NCBI GenBank assembly: GCA_021780415.1
Contig: JAJXYW010000286.1
Location: 1-10,823 of the forward strand
Source: Acidobacteriota bacterium
GTDB taxonomy: Bacteria > Acidobacteriota > Terriglobia > Terriglobales > Acidobacteriaceae
Reading direction: 5' to 3'
DNA: 10,823 nucleotides
Below, in pieces: positions 1 through 7,164 of the stretch (position 1 is the first letter of the stretch; the number at the start of each line of letters is the position of its first letter). The notes beneath the pieces are model-generated. The model was not told the origin of the DNA. It was given only the letters and a program-made list of their open reading frames with translations, and ran no database searches. The position numbers were made by a program, and so were the translations under genes.

Positions 1-451
1 CCTTGCGCAGCTTGGCGAGGCGCTCCGTGAGCCGGTGCGCGGTGTAGATGGGGAAGGGCATCAGGGTCGGGGTCTCGTCGCATGCGAAGCCGAACATGAG
101 TCCCTGGTCTCCGGCCCCGCCCGCGTCGACCCCCATGGCGATGTTGGGCGACTGCGGGTCTATGGAGGAGATGACGGAGCAGGTCTTGTAATCCATGCCA
201 TAGGCGCCATCCACGTACCCAATATCGCGGATGGTGCTCCGCACGACCGTAGGAAGATCGACGTAAGCCTTGGTGGTGATCTCACCGGCCACGAGCGCCA
301 GCCCCGTGGTGACCAGCGTCTCGCAGGCCACTCGGCCGAGGGGATCCTGGTCGAGTACGGCGTCCAGGACGGCGTCGCTGATCTGATCGGCAATCTTGTC
401 GGGGTGCCCCTCGGTCACTGACTCGGAGCTAAACAGGTAGTTTTTCAGCAT
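1..451 (-). CDS. metK: S-adenosylmethionine synthetase (MetK), N-terminal 150 residues, cut by the window edge
   Basis: Makes S-adenosylmethionine from methionine and ATP in the cytoplasm, releasing phosphate and pyrophosphate. The visible part starts [20 protein letters not shown]; the [19 protein letters not shown] block (residues 9-27, with ATP/metal-binding His16 and Asp18) and the family signature [10 protein letters not shown] (112-121) are both intact, so identification is secure. The C-terminal part, roughly 230-250 residues in a normal family member, lies beyond base 1. The start at 449-451 is preceded on the minus strand by AGAAAGGA four bases upstream, and a near-consensus promoter lies about 40 bp upstream, so the leader is only about 30 nt. 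No frame disruption is visible. It is transcribed in the same direction as the gene at 564-1184 but has its own promoter. Confidence 0.97.
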   Translation of the reverse strand, partial: MLKNYLFSSESVTEGHPDKIADQISDAVLDAVLDQDPLGRVACETLVTTGLALVAGEITTKAYVDLPTVVRSTIRDIGYVDGAYGMDYKTCSVISSIDPQSPNIAMGVDAGGAGDQGLMFGFACDETPTLMPFPIYTAHRLTERLAKLRK

Positions 452-489
452 TGTATCCTTTCTCCACGGGCTTGGAAGAACAAAGTGCG

Positions 490-518
490 GTTATAGCACC
501 TGCCCCGTGCAGGGTCAA
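490..518 (-). promoter_or_regulatory. sigma70-like promoter of metK
   Basis: On the minus strand, TTGACC (513-518) and TATAAC (490-495) are separated by exactly 17 bp. The predicted transcription start near 483 leaves a leader of about 30 nt before the metK ATG. That is too short for a SAM riboswitch, so expression is probably driven from this promoter without a riboswitch. Confidence 0.75.
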
Positions 519-563
519 GGCATAGGGCACTGCTACCTGGGGTGCGAGGGCGTCTGATGGCGG

Positions 564-1184
564 CTATTTGATGACCTTCGCCTTGAGGGTGACCTTGCCC
601 CCTTTGGTCTGGACCGAGAAGGCCACGTCCGAGCCTTTGTACTTCTGGAGTATGGCCGCCTTCTGCTGGGCGAGGTGCTGCTCGAAGGAGGCGAGATCCC
701 ACTTGGGCACTTCGCCCTCCCTGAGCTTGGCGTTGACGAACTCCTCGAAGAGTGCCCGGGTGTGGCCTCCGCCTCCCGCGGGCGCCCGTTTCGCCTGGGC
801 AGGCGCCACAGGCGGCGGCTCAGGTACGGAGGCTGGAGGGAGGGGACGGCCCCTTTCCAGCTCCTGCAGCTCCCGCTTGGCTCGTCGGACCGACGCCAGC
901 AAACGCGGGTCCTGAACCAGCCCGTCCTCCCTGGCCCGCATCCACTTGTTCCACTGCTCGCACCGCATGACGTAGCTGCTGTTGAAGGTGGTGAAGCGGA
1001 ACTGTTGGGCGAGCCTGGGAAGGCTGGCGTTTCCGTAAGTCCTCACCAGCGCGTCCAGCTCCTTCTGCTCCTTGCGCGGGGGGTCGCGCCGCGCGCCGGC
1101 GAAGTAGAGGTCGTATTCGTGCTTCAGGATATTCAGCAAGGTCTCCATCCGCTGGATGTCCCGCTCGAAATCCATCTCGGGCAT
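564..1184 (-). CDS. MXAN_5187-like conserved protein of unknown function
   Basis: A 206-residue soluble protein with no signal peptide or membrane segment. Residues 1-110 are mainly charged helix: an N-terminal heptad-like stretch (about 5-25), a YxxYFxGxRRDPPRKEQKEL-like segment (24-43), then FRFTTFNSSYVMRCEQWNKW (62-81) and a further coiled-coil-like helix to 111. A Pro/Ala-rich linker (114-140) leads to a compact C-terminal domain (141-206) ending in a short beta-rich GGKVTLKAKVIK tail. This order matches my memory of proteins with the MXAN_5187 C-terminal domain from Myxococcota and relatives; no biochemical role is known to me. The start at 1182-1184 has GGGAG about 11 bases upstream; an in-frame ATG three codons later (residue 4) is an alternative start. 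It is divergent from gdhA and lies 112 bp upstream of metK on the same strand. Confidence 0.8.
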   Translation of the reverse strand: MPEMDFERDIQRMETLLNILKHEYDLYFAGARRDPPRKEQKELDALVRTYGNASLPRLAQQFRFTTFNSSYVMRCEQWNKWMRAREDGLVQDPRLLASVRRAKRELQELERGRPLPPASVPEPPPVAPAQAKRAPAGGGGHTRALFEEFVNAKLREGEVPKWDLASFEQHLAQQKAAILQKYKGSDVAFSVQTKGGKVTLKAKVIK

Positions 1185-1207
1185 GCTTCGTCCCGCTCCC
1201 TGTAGGC

Positions 1208-1236
1208 ACTTTAAGGCAGAGGGCCCTCCTCTTCAA
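1208..1236 (-). promoter_or_regulatory. candidate promoter of the MXAN_5187-like gene with an internal palindrome
   Basis: On the minus strand, TTGAAG (1231-1236) and TAAAGT (1208-1213) are separated by 17 bp. The spacer contains the perfect 10-bp palindrome GAGGGCCCTC (1219-1228), which could be an operator or chance in GC-rich DNA. The predicted leader is under 20 nt. The match is moderate and no experiment supports it. Confidence 0.4.
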
Positions 1237-1283
1237 GGTTACCGATCATTTCCCCCACTGCATCGGCTTTTTCGGTGCCCGGC

Positions 1284-1313
1284 TTGACACCCCAGCCGGC
1301 CAATTGCTAGATT
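1284..1313 (+). promoter_or_regulatory. candidate promoter of gdhA
   Basis: A perfect TTGACA (1284-1289) is followed after 18 bp by TAGATT (1308-1313). The predicted start near 1320 leaves an unusually long leader of about 210 nt before gdhA, in contrast to the short leaders inferred for its neighbours. The -10 is imperfect (4 of 6) and the spacing is one base longer than ideal. Confidence 0.6.
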
Positions 1314-1362
1314 CACCCCTCTGGAGGGGGGATTACCGAAGCCCTTATTTCGAGGAGGTTTG

Positions 1363-1458
1363 TTGGGGTCGGTTGGGGTGGAAGGGGACCGGGGGCCGCC
1401 TTCCGGGTTCTACTTCTGCGACAGATCGATCCCGTTGGCCTCGGCTGCTCTTGTGTGA
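1363..1458 (+). CDS. possible 31-codon upstream reading frame in the gdhA leader
   Basis: The leader contains a strong Shine-Dalgarno-like GAGGAGG (1352-1358) that is not near any ATG. The nearest in-frame candidate is TTG at 1363, four bases later, giving a 31-residue peptide that ends with TGA at 1456-1458. The peptide (MGSVGVEGDRGPPSGFYFCD at its N terminus) resembles nothing I know and has no run of a regulatory amino acid. It could be a leader peptide, or the SD may be a chance purine run. Kept only as a low-confidence entry because such a site in a long leader otherwise lacks explanation. Confidence 0.15.
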   Translation: MGSVGVEGDRGPPSGFYFCDRSIPLASAALV

Positions 1459-1493
1459 AGAACACGTTCTGCTAGAACCGCTACGCCTGGTGC

Positions 1494-1512
1494 CCGGATC
1501 GCGGTGATCCGG
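1494..1512 (+). promoter_or_regulatory. perfect 7-bp stem-loop just upstream of the gdhA ribosome binding site
   Basis: CCGGATC (1494-1500) and GATCCGG (1506-1512) form a perfect inverted repeat around GCGGT, ending six bases before the AAAGGAG (1518-1524) of gdhA. It could be an RNA hairpin affecting initiation or mRNA stability, or a protein-binding palindrome. No T-tract follows, so it is not an intrinsic terminator. A second small inverted repeat, AGAACACGTTCT (1459-1470), lies upstream. Confidence 0.4.
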
Positions 1513-1531
1513 ACCGCAAAGGAGAACAGTG

Positions 1532-2818
1532 ATGACGACCAAGCCCTTCAACCCGTTTGAGATGGCCCAGCAGCAATTCGACGCCGTGGCGGAGAGGCTG
1601 GGACTGGACCAGGCCACCCGCGACCTGCTGCGCACCCCGCTTCGTGAATACCACTTCAACATCCCGGTCCGCATGGACGACGGATCGTACAAGGTCTTTC
1701 ACGGCTTCCGCATCCAGCACAACGACGCGCGGGGCCCGTGCAAGGGCGGCATCCGCTTCCACCCCCACGAGACCGTGGACACGGTGCGCGCCCTGGCCAC
1801 GTGGATGACCTGGAAGTGCGCCGTGGTGGACATTCCCCTGGGCGGCGGCAAGGGCGGCGTCATCTGCGACCCGCACAACCTCTCCGACCGCGAGCAGGAA
1901 GCGCTCTGCCGCGGCTGGGTGCGCCAGGTGGCGCGGAACGTCGGCCCCACGCAGGACGTCCCCGCGCCGGATGTGATGACCAATGGACAGCACATGCTCT
2001 GGATGATGGACGAGCTGGAGAAGATCCGCGGCGAGAAGCTGCCCGGCTTCATCACGGGCAAGCCCGTGGGCATGGGCGGCTCCCTCGGACGCACCGAGGC
2101 CACCGGCCACGCCGTCATTTATACGGTCCGCGAAGCCATGAAGGAGCTGGGCATCGACATCAAGAAGTCCACCGCCTCCATCCAGGGCTCGGGCAACGTG
2201 GCCCAATATTCGGTGGACCTCTTCACGCAGTACGGCGGGAAGGTGATCGCCATCGCATGCTGGGACAACAACGACAAGAAGGCCTACACCTATCGCTCCG
2301 AGGCGGGCATCCAGTTCAACCAGCTCATGGCCGCCGTGGACAAATTCGGAACCATCAACCCCGCCAAGGCCAAGGAGTACGGCTGGCAGCAGCTCCCGGG
2401 CGACGCCTGGATCGAGCAGGAGGTGACCCTCCTCATCCCCGCGGCCCAAGAGGGCATGATCACCGGCGACAACGTGGGCAAGATCAAGCCCTCGGTCAAG
2501 ATCATCGCGGAGGGCGCCAACGGCCCCACGACGGTGGAGGCCGACAAGGTCCTCTTCGAGCGCGGCATTTTCGTTGTGCCCGACTTCCTCTGCAACGCCG
2601 GCGGGGTCACCTGCTCCTACTTCGAGCAGGTGCAGTGCAACATGAACTACTACTGGGAGAAGGAGGAGGTCTTGCAAAAGCTCGACCAGAAGATGACGAG
2701 CGCCTTCAAGGCCGTCTCCAAGCTCCACAGGGACAAGAAGATCTACATGCGCGACGCGGCCTACATGATCGCCATCTCGCGCGTGGCCGAGGCCTGCAAG
2801 CTGCGCGGCTGGGTGTAG
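1532..2818 (+). CDS. gdhA: Glutamate dehydrogenase, catalytically intact
   Basis: Interconverts glutamate and 2-oxoglutarate plus ammonia with NAD(P). It has 428 residues, normal for the short hexameric class. The N-terminal ELFV dehydrogenase domain is at about 38-170 and the nucleotide-binding domain at about 185-425. By alignment to the well-studied Clostridium symbiosum enzyme I see all key residues: Lys71 in GPCKGG (substrate side-chain carboxylate), Lys95 in MTWK, catalytic Lys107 in GGGKGG, catalytic Asp147 in PAPDV, and Ser362 in GGVTCSYFE. Lys71 with Ser362 favours glutamate over leucine, phenylalanine or valine. The Rossmann loop is GSGNVA (219-224), and EGANGPT (327-333) is intact. 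Coenzyme preference cannot be fixed by eye. The ATG at 1532 lies seven bases after GGAG; the GTG directly before it is spaced less well. A strong terminator closes the unit. Confidence 0.96.
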   Translation: MTTKPFNPFEMAQQQFDAVAERLGLDQATRDLLRTPLREYHFNIPVRMDDGSYKVFHGFRIQHNDARGPCKGGIRFHPHETVDTVRALATWMTWKCAVVDIPLGGGKGGVICDPHNLSDREQEALCRGWVRQVARNVGPTQDVPAPDVMTNGQHMLWMMDELEKIRGEKLPGFITGKPVGMGGSLGRTEATGHAVIYTVREAMKELGIDIKKSTASIQGSGNVAQYSVDLFTQYGGKVIAIACWDNNDKKAYTYRSEAGIQFNQLMAAVDKFGTINPAKAKEYGWQQLPGDAWIEQEVTLLIPAAQEGMITGDNVGKIKPSVKIIAEGANGPTTVEADKVLFERGIFVVPDFLCNAGGVTCSYFEQVQCNMNYYWEKEEVLQKLDQKMTSAFKAVSKLHRDKKIYMRDAAYMIAISRVAEACKLRGWV

Positions 2819-2843
2819 ATCCCCGCATCTGTTTCTCCCCTGA

Positions 2844-2875
2844 GGGGCCCGCCCTTGCCGGCGGGTCCCTTTTTT
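2844..2875 (+). terminator. intrinsic terminator after gdhA
   Basis: GGGGCCCGCC (2844-2853) pairs with GGCGGGTCCC (2860-2869) as a 10-bp stem with one G-U pair and a CTTGCC loop, followed at once by six T residues (2870-2875). It lies 25 bp past the gdhA stop and should separate gdhA transcription from the gene at 2958. Confidence 0.93.
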
Positions 2876-2922
2876 GCGCCCTAGCGCCCCGCCGGTTGCT
2901 GGCCCGGGGCACCGAGCTCCTG

Positions 2923-2928
2923 TATACT
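2923..2928 (+). promoter_or_regulatory. candidate -10 element for the PEP/pyruvate-binding gene
   Basis: TATACT, directly preceded by TG, lies 29 bp before the ATG at 2958 and after the gdhA terminator, so a promoter is expected about here. There is no good -35 at 17 bp; TTGCTG (2896-2901) is 21 bp away. The implied leader is about 20-25 nt and includes the GAGGGG ribosome site (2942-2947). Confidence 0.4.
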
Positions 2929-2957
2929 TCGGCCCATGGCAGAGGGGGAAGCGGTCC

Positions 2958-5714
2958 ATGACGGCAAAGAGCCGGGGCCAGGAGAGGCAGCTCCAGTGCC
3001 TGTTCCAGATCGCCGCGATCCTGGTGAACCCCGAATTCTCGATCCAGCAAGTCCTCGACCGGGTCATCAAGGCCCTTCCGCTGGGGCTTCGCCACCCGGA
3101 GGCCGGCCGGGTGAGGATCACCCTGGGCGAACGGGTTTTTGAATCAGAAGGGTTTGAAGAGACCCCGTGGAAGCTGCGGGCGCACCTCGTGGTCCACGGG
3201 AAGCTCGCGGGCAAGCTGGACGTCGTCTACCTGGAAAACCGCTCCCAATACGGGGAGAACCCCTTTCTCCTGGACGAGCGAAAGCTCGTGGAGATCACGG
3301 CGCAGAAGCTCGGTCCGGCCATTGAATCGCGGGAGAATGAGGGAAGGGCCGCCGGGTCTCCGGAAACGGCGGCCTCCACCACCCCATCCGACCACAAGCC
3401 CGAGTGGCGGACGATTCTGGACCTCATCCAGGAGACCGACAAGGCCCTCTACAAGCGTCTCGTCAGGAGGCTGATGAACCACCTGACAAAGCTGAACCTT
3501 CCCGCCATCCAGAAGATCATCACCCGCCTGGATCCGGCCGTCTACGCCGAAAGGGAACGCGATTCCTGGGGCTCCAACCAGCCTCTGCCCAAGCGGGACA
3601 TAGCAGTCCTCGATACGGCCTTCGAGGAGGTCATCAGGGTGGCCTCCACCACCATCCAGGAGCCGGAGCTGGCCCAGCTGATCAAGCAGTGGATGAAGCA
3701 GGACAAGCTCGGCTTCTTCGCCATGGCCATCGAAAGGCGGGATATCTCGCTCATCGAGATCTCCGATATCGTGAACCGCTTCTGCAGGGACACCAAGGAG
3801 GAGGAGCACGCCCTGTCTCACTCCGACGACATGAACGTGCGCGTGGCGCTGACCCGGCGCTTTCTCACCGACAGCCTCCCCTTCATCCGCGTCGCCAAGG
3901 AACACCTGACGGTGTATGACTTCGGCCGGATCCTGTCCAGGGTGGCTGGGCCCGGCCAGGGCAACGGGCGGCTGGGAGGCAAGGCGGCGGGGCTGATCCT
4001 GGCCGCGCACATTCTCGGCCGCCTCGGCAAGGACAATCCCCTCCTGTCCCATTTCAAGGTGCCTCACACCTGGTACATCGCCTCCGACGGAATGCTCGAC
4101 TTCGTACATTACAACTCGCTCGAGGACCTTCAGAGCTTCAAGTTCTCGAGCATCAGCGAGGTCCGGCACAACTATCCCTACATCGAACAGGTGTTCAAGC
4201 ACTCCTCCTTTTCGCTCGAGATGCTCAACCAGCTCAAGGTGGCCCTGGACGACCTGGGGGAGGGCCCTCTCATCGTCCGCTCCTCCAGCCTGCTGGAGGA
4301 CAGCCTCGGCACGGCCTTTTCGGGCAAGTACCGTAGCCTCTTCCTGGCCAACACCGGCTCCAAGCAGGAGCGCCTGGAGGCCCTAACCGACGCCGTGGCC
4401 GAGGTGTACGCCTCGATCTTCGGGCCCGACCCCATCCAGTACCGCGCCGAGCGTGGCCTGCTGGACTTCATGGAGGAGATGGGGGTCATCATCCAGCGCG
4501 TCGTCGGGCGGAGGATCGGCAAGTACTTCTTCCCTGCCTTCGCGGGCGTGGCCTTCTCCACCAACGAATTCCGTTGGTCGCCGAGGATCAAGCGGGAGGA
4601 CGGCATCCTCCGCATGGTCGCCGGGCTGGGCACCAGGGCCGTGGACCGGATCGGAGACGACTTCCCCGTCCTCGTGTCGCCGGGCCATCCCGATCTGCGG
4701 GTCAACGTGACGCCGGAGCAGGTCTTTCACTACGCGCAGCGGTACATCGACGTCATCAACCTGGAGACGGGAAGGTTCGAATCCGCGAGCATCGAGCGGA
4801 TCTTCCAGGAGGTCGGGGAGGAGTTCCCGCTCCTCGAGCGCATCGTCTCCATCTACGATGGGAGCTCCCTGCGTAGACCCATGCCGGGCTTGGTGGATCC
4901 CCGCGGGAGCGATCTGGTGGTGACCTTCGCGGGACTCATCGAGAGCACCGATTTCGTCCCTCAGATGCGCGAGATCATGCGCACCCTCCAGGCCACCATC
5001 GGCATGCCCGTGGATCTTGAATTCGCCCACGACGGGGAGTCGCTTCACCTTCTCCAGTGCCGGCCTCAGAGCAGGCTCGGGGACGAAGGGCCCGTCACGA
5101 TCCCCCACTGGATTCCTGAAAAGCGCAAGCTCTTCTCGGCCAAGAAGTACGTGACCAACGGGCAGGTCGGCGGCGTCCGTTACATCGTTTACGTGGATCC
5201 CGAGGCCTATTCGAAGTTGCCGAGCCACGACGACATGGTGCAGGTGGCCGATGCCATCAGCCGCCTCAACGGCATCCTCCCCCGCCGCTCCTTCATCCTC
5301 ATGGGCCCCGGGCGCTGGGGAAGCCGGGGCGACATTACCCTGGGAGTGGGGGTGACCTACTCGGGCATCAACAACACGCAGATGCTGATCGAAATCGCCC
5401 GCCGCAAGGGAAGCTACGTTCCCGACCTCTCCTTCGGAACCCATTTTTTCCAGGACCTCGTCGAGGCCAAGATACGCTACCTGGCTCTCTTCCCGGACGA
5501 GGATGGGATCATCTTCAACGAGGGCTTCTTTCGCGAGGTCTCCAACATGCTTCCCGTCCTGTTGCCCGAATACGGCCACCTTCAGCACGTGATCAGGGTG
5601 ATCGACGTCGAGCAAGCCTCCGGCGGGCTCGAGCTCCAGGTGATGATGGACGGGATCAAGGAGCAGGCCCTGGGATTCCTGGCGGAGAAGAGCGCCCCGA
5701 CTGTCTTTTCGTAG
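2958..5714 (+). CDS. GAF-like / PPDK_N (ATP-grasp) PEP/pyruvate-binding protein without a phosphohistidine domain
   Basis: A 918-residue cytoplasmic protein. Residues about 1-115 look like a GAF-like sensor segment (LFQIAAILVNPEFSIQQVLD near the start, then TPWKLRAHLVVHGKLAGKLD). A helical region (about 150-335) follows. The PPDK_N/ATP-grasp domain of PEP synthase and pyruvate phosphate dikinase spans about 339-705: LGGKAAG (339-345), VRSSSLLEDS (440-449, nucleotide-binding Arg441), VIIQRVVGRRIGKYFFPAFA, and the terminal LLQCRPQ around Arg702. The swivelling TxCHT-type phosphohistidine domain and the PEP-binding barrel are absent. A C-terminal region (about 706-918) carries MGPGRWGSRGD (782-792) and SFGTHFFQD (825-833), which I recall as conserved in this poorly characterised family. 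The start at 2958 has GAGGGG nine bases upstream; the frame stays open upstream but with no site. It probably binds or phosphorylates a ligand using ATP; substrate unknown. Confidence 0.88.
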   Translation: MTAKSRGQERQLQCLFQIAAILVNPEFSIQQVLDRVIKALPLGLRHPEAGRVRITLGERVFESEGFEETPWKLRAHLVVHGKLAGKLDVVYLENRSQYGENPFLLDERKLVEITAQKLGPAIESRENEGRAAGSPETAASTTPSDHKPEWRTILDLIQETDKALYKRLVRRLMNHLTKLNLPAIQKIITRLDPAVYAERERDSWGSNQPLPKRDIAVLDTAFEEVIRVASTTIQEPELAQLIKQWMKQDKLGFFAMAIERRDISLIEISDIVNRFCRDTKEEEHALSHSDDMNVRVALTRRFLTDSLPFIRVAKEHLTVYDFGRILSRVAGPGQGNGRLGGKAAGLILAAHILGRLGKDNPLLSHFKVPHTWYIASDGMLDFVHYNSLEDLQSFKFSSISEVRHNYPYIEQVFKHSSFSLEMLNQLKVALDDLGEGPLIVRSSSLLEDSLGTAFSGKYRSLFLANTGSKQERLEALTDAVAEVYASIFGPDPIQYRAERGLLDFMEEMGVIIQRVVGRRIGKYFFPAFAGVAFSTNEFRWSPRIKREDGILRMVAGLGTRAVDRIGDDFPVLVSPGHPDLRVNVTPEQVFHYAQRYIDVINLETGRFESASIERIFQEVGEEFPLLERIVSIYDGSSLRRPMPGLVDPRGSDLVVTFAGLIESTDFVPQMREIMRTLQATIGMPVDLEFAHDGESLHLLQCRPQSRLGDEGPVTIPHWIPEKRKLFSAKKYVTNGQVGGVRYIVYVDPEAYSKLPSHDDMVQVADAISRLNGILPRRSFILMGPGRWGSRGDITLGVGVTYSGINNTQMLIEIARRKGSYVPDLSFGTHFFQDLVEAKIRYLALFPDEDGIIFNEGFFREVSNMLPVLLPEYGHLQHVIRVIDVEQASGGLELQVMMDGIKEQALGFLAEKSAPTVFS

Positions 5715-5731
5715 GAGATTCCCCGCAGAGC

Positions 5732-5760
5732 TTGCACGGAGGAGAGGGTCTGACCATACT
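5732..5760 (+). promoter_or_regulatory. candidate promoter for the tandem GDH-like pair
   Basis: TTGCAC (5732-5737) and CATACT (5755-5760) are separated by exactly 17 bp, just after the stop of the upstream gene. The start of transcription would be near 5767, giving a leader of about 145 nt. The match is moderate. I see no intrinsic terminator between the gene ending at 5714 and this site, so read-through is also possible. Confidence 0.45.
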
Positions 5761-5854
5761 GAGCCCGTTTCGTCCGGTTCTTCGGGGCGCCGTCGCCGTG
5801 ATCGTGCAGGGTTGTGAGGGAATGTTCCACCCAGTGCCCCACTTTTGAGGCGCC

Positions 5855-5870
5855 GAATGGTGGACCATTC
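5855..5870 (+). repeat. 16-bp near-perfect palindrome in the leader of the GDH-like pair
   Basis: GAATGGT (5855-5861) and ACCATTC (5864-5870) are perfect inverted repeats around GG, lying 43 bp before the TTG start at 5913. It may be an operator, an RNA hairpin, or part of an old transposon end. On the minus strand the surrounding bases (about 5819-5879) contain TGTCCCC, TGGTCCACC and AAAAGTGGGGCAC, which resemble short repeats at insertion-sequence ends. Confidence 0.4.
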
Positions 5871-5900
5871 TGGGGACAGGCCGCGGGTGACTTGAACAGC

Positions 5901-5915
5901 GGAGGCTCGGCTTTG
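5901..5915 (+). promoter_or_regulatory. ribosome binding site that decides a TTG start
   Basis: GGAGG (5901-5905) lies seven bases before TTG (5913-5915). This start gives an N terminus colinear with the paralogue at 7165 (a conserved NFPVKMDD block at residue 34 versus 38). The only earlier candidate in the frame, GTG at 5814, has no comparable site and would add 33 residues unlike any GDH. Confidence 0.75.
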
Positions 5916-7151
5916 GACGTTCGAGACTGCTTCGAAAGGGCCGCCGATCTCGCGGGGTTGTCCCCCGGCGTCCGGCGCCTGCTCGCCCTGCCCTGCGACG
6001 AGCTGACCCTCAACTTTCCCGTCAAGATGGACGACGAGTCGGTGGAGACCTTCCGTGGGTTTCGCGTGCACCACAACGACGCCCTGGGACCCTACCTGGG
6101 AGGGCTCCGTTACCACCCCTCGGTGACCCTCAAGGCCATGCGGACTCAGGCCGCGCAGAGAACCTGGCAGGCCGCCCTGGCGGGCCTCCCCTTCGGGGGC
6201 TCCATGGGGGGGATTCAGCTGGATCCCTCCCGCCACACGCTGTCGGAGCTGGAGCGGATCACGCGCCGCTTCGTGTTCGCCCTGGGCAACAACATCGGGC
6301 CGGACTACGACGTTCTCACGACGGAGGTCAACACGAACAGCCAGATCATGAGCTGGGTCCTGGACACCTACTTTTCCACCGTGCCGCCCCAGGAGAGAAA
6401 CCGCGCCTTCCCGGTGGTCACCGGCAAACCGCTGGAGGCGGGGGGGCTCCCGGGGCGAAACCGCGCGGTGGGTCTGGGCATGGCCATGCTCATCGAGCGC
6501 TGGGCGAGCGATCACGCCGTAGATCTCGCCGCCTCGACCTACACCCTCCAGGGATTCGGAACGGTAGGCTCCTCGGTGGCGCGAGTCCTCCAGTCCAAGG
6601 GCGCCAGGCTGCTGGCCGTGGAGGACGTGACCGGAGCCGTATCCCATCCGGGCGGCATCGATGCGGAAGACCTGTTCGCTTACTCCAGACGGCGCTTCGG
6701 TCTGCGGGGCTACCCGAGGGCAACCCCCCTCAGCCACGAGGCCTTCCTGCGCACTCCGGCCACGATCTTCATTCCGGCCGCCCTGGCCACGGGCTTCACG
6801 AGCGAGTTGCTGGAGCTCCTGGACGTGCGCCTCGTGGCCGAGGGTGCTTGCATCCTGACCGAACCGGGGATGGACGACGTGCTCCGGCGAAAGGGAACGG
6901 ACCTTCTGCCCGACGTGCTCTGCACCGCGGGAGGAGCCACCGCCAGCTACTTCGAGTGGCTCCAGAACAAGCGCGGCGAACGGTGGGAGCTCGAGGAGGT
7001 GGAGAAGCGCCTTCAGGACACGCTCTACCGCGCCTACGACCGGGTGGCGAGGGCCTCCCAGGAGTTCGGCGCCGATTGGAGAACCACCAGCGTGGCCCTC
7101 GCTCTGGGGGATCTGGAGGGGGTCTACAGAGACCGGGGATTCTTCCCCTGA
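5913..7151 (+). CDS. Catalytically dead glutamate dehydrogenase paralogue 1 (putative regulatory subunit)
   Basis: A 412-residue protein of the Glu/Leu/Phe/Val dehydrogenase family, colinear with gdhA at 1532. Fold elements are kept: the NFPVKMDD block (34-41), GPYLGGLRYHP (59-69), LPFGGSMGG (92-100), the Rossmann loop GFGTVG (214-219) and AGGATASYFEW (339-349). Active-site residues are not: the substrate Lys is Leu62, the second Lys is Gln86, the catalytic Lys is Met98, the catalytic Asp is Glu138, and EGAN becomes EGAC (310-313). Ser345, a glutamate-enzyme residue, stays. No frameshift or internal stop is present and coding character is normal, so this is a selected gene and not a decaying one. 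It is most likely an inactive regulatory partner, possibly still binding nucleotide or amino acid. It is the first gene of a two-gene unit, 13 bp before its sister. Confidence 0.9.
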   Translation: MDVRDCFERAADLAGLSPGVRRLLALPCDELTLNFPVKMDDESVETFRGFRVHHNDALGPYLGGLRYHPSVTLKAMRTQAAQRTWQAALAGLPFGGSMGGIQLDPSRHTLSELERITRRFVFALGNNIGPDYDVLTTEVNTNSQIMSWVLDTYFSTVPPQERNRAFPVVTGKPLEAGGLPGRNRAVGLGMAMLIERWASDHAVDLAASTYTLQGFGTVGSSVARVLQSKGARLLAVEDVTGAVSHPGGIDAEDLFAYSRRRFGLRGYPRATPLSHEAFLRTPATIFIPAALATGFTSELLELLDVRLVAEGACILTEPGMDDVLRRKGTDLLPDVLCTAGGATASYFEWLQNKRGERWELEEVEKRLQDTLYRAYDRVARASQEFGADWRTTSVALALGDLEGVYRDRGFFP

Positions 7152-7164
7152 CGGGAGGGGTGCC

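Noticed and set aside
452..563. SAM riboswitch upstream of metK
   Set aside because: The predicted promoter leaves only about 30 nt of leader, and no SAM-I or SAM-II type folds are visible.
2874..2957. N-terminal extension of the PPDK-like protein
   Set aside because: The upstream frame overlaps the gdhA terminator tail and the candidate -10 element; the ATG at 2958 has a ribosome site.
1481..3214. Long minus-strand open frame (over 500 codons) opposite gdhA
   Set aside because: It is an antisense shadow in GC-rich codons: low-complexity His/Gly/Val/Leu-rich translation with no recognisable domain, fully overlapping a certain gene.
5814..5912. N-terminal extension of the first GDH-like protein from GTG at 5814
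   Set aside because: It has no ribosome site, and the extra 33 residues have no counterpart in the sister protein or in GdhA.
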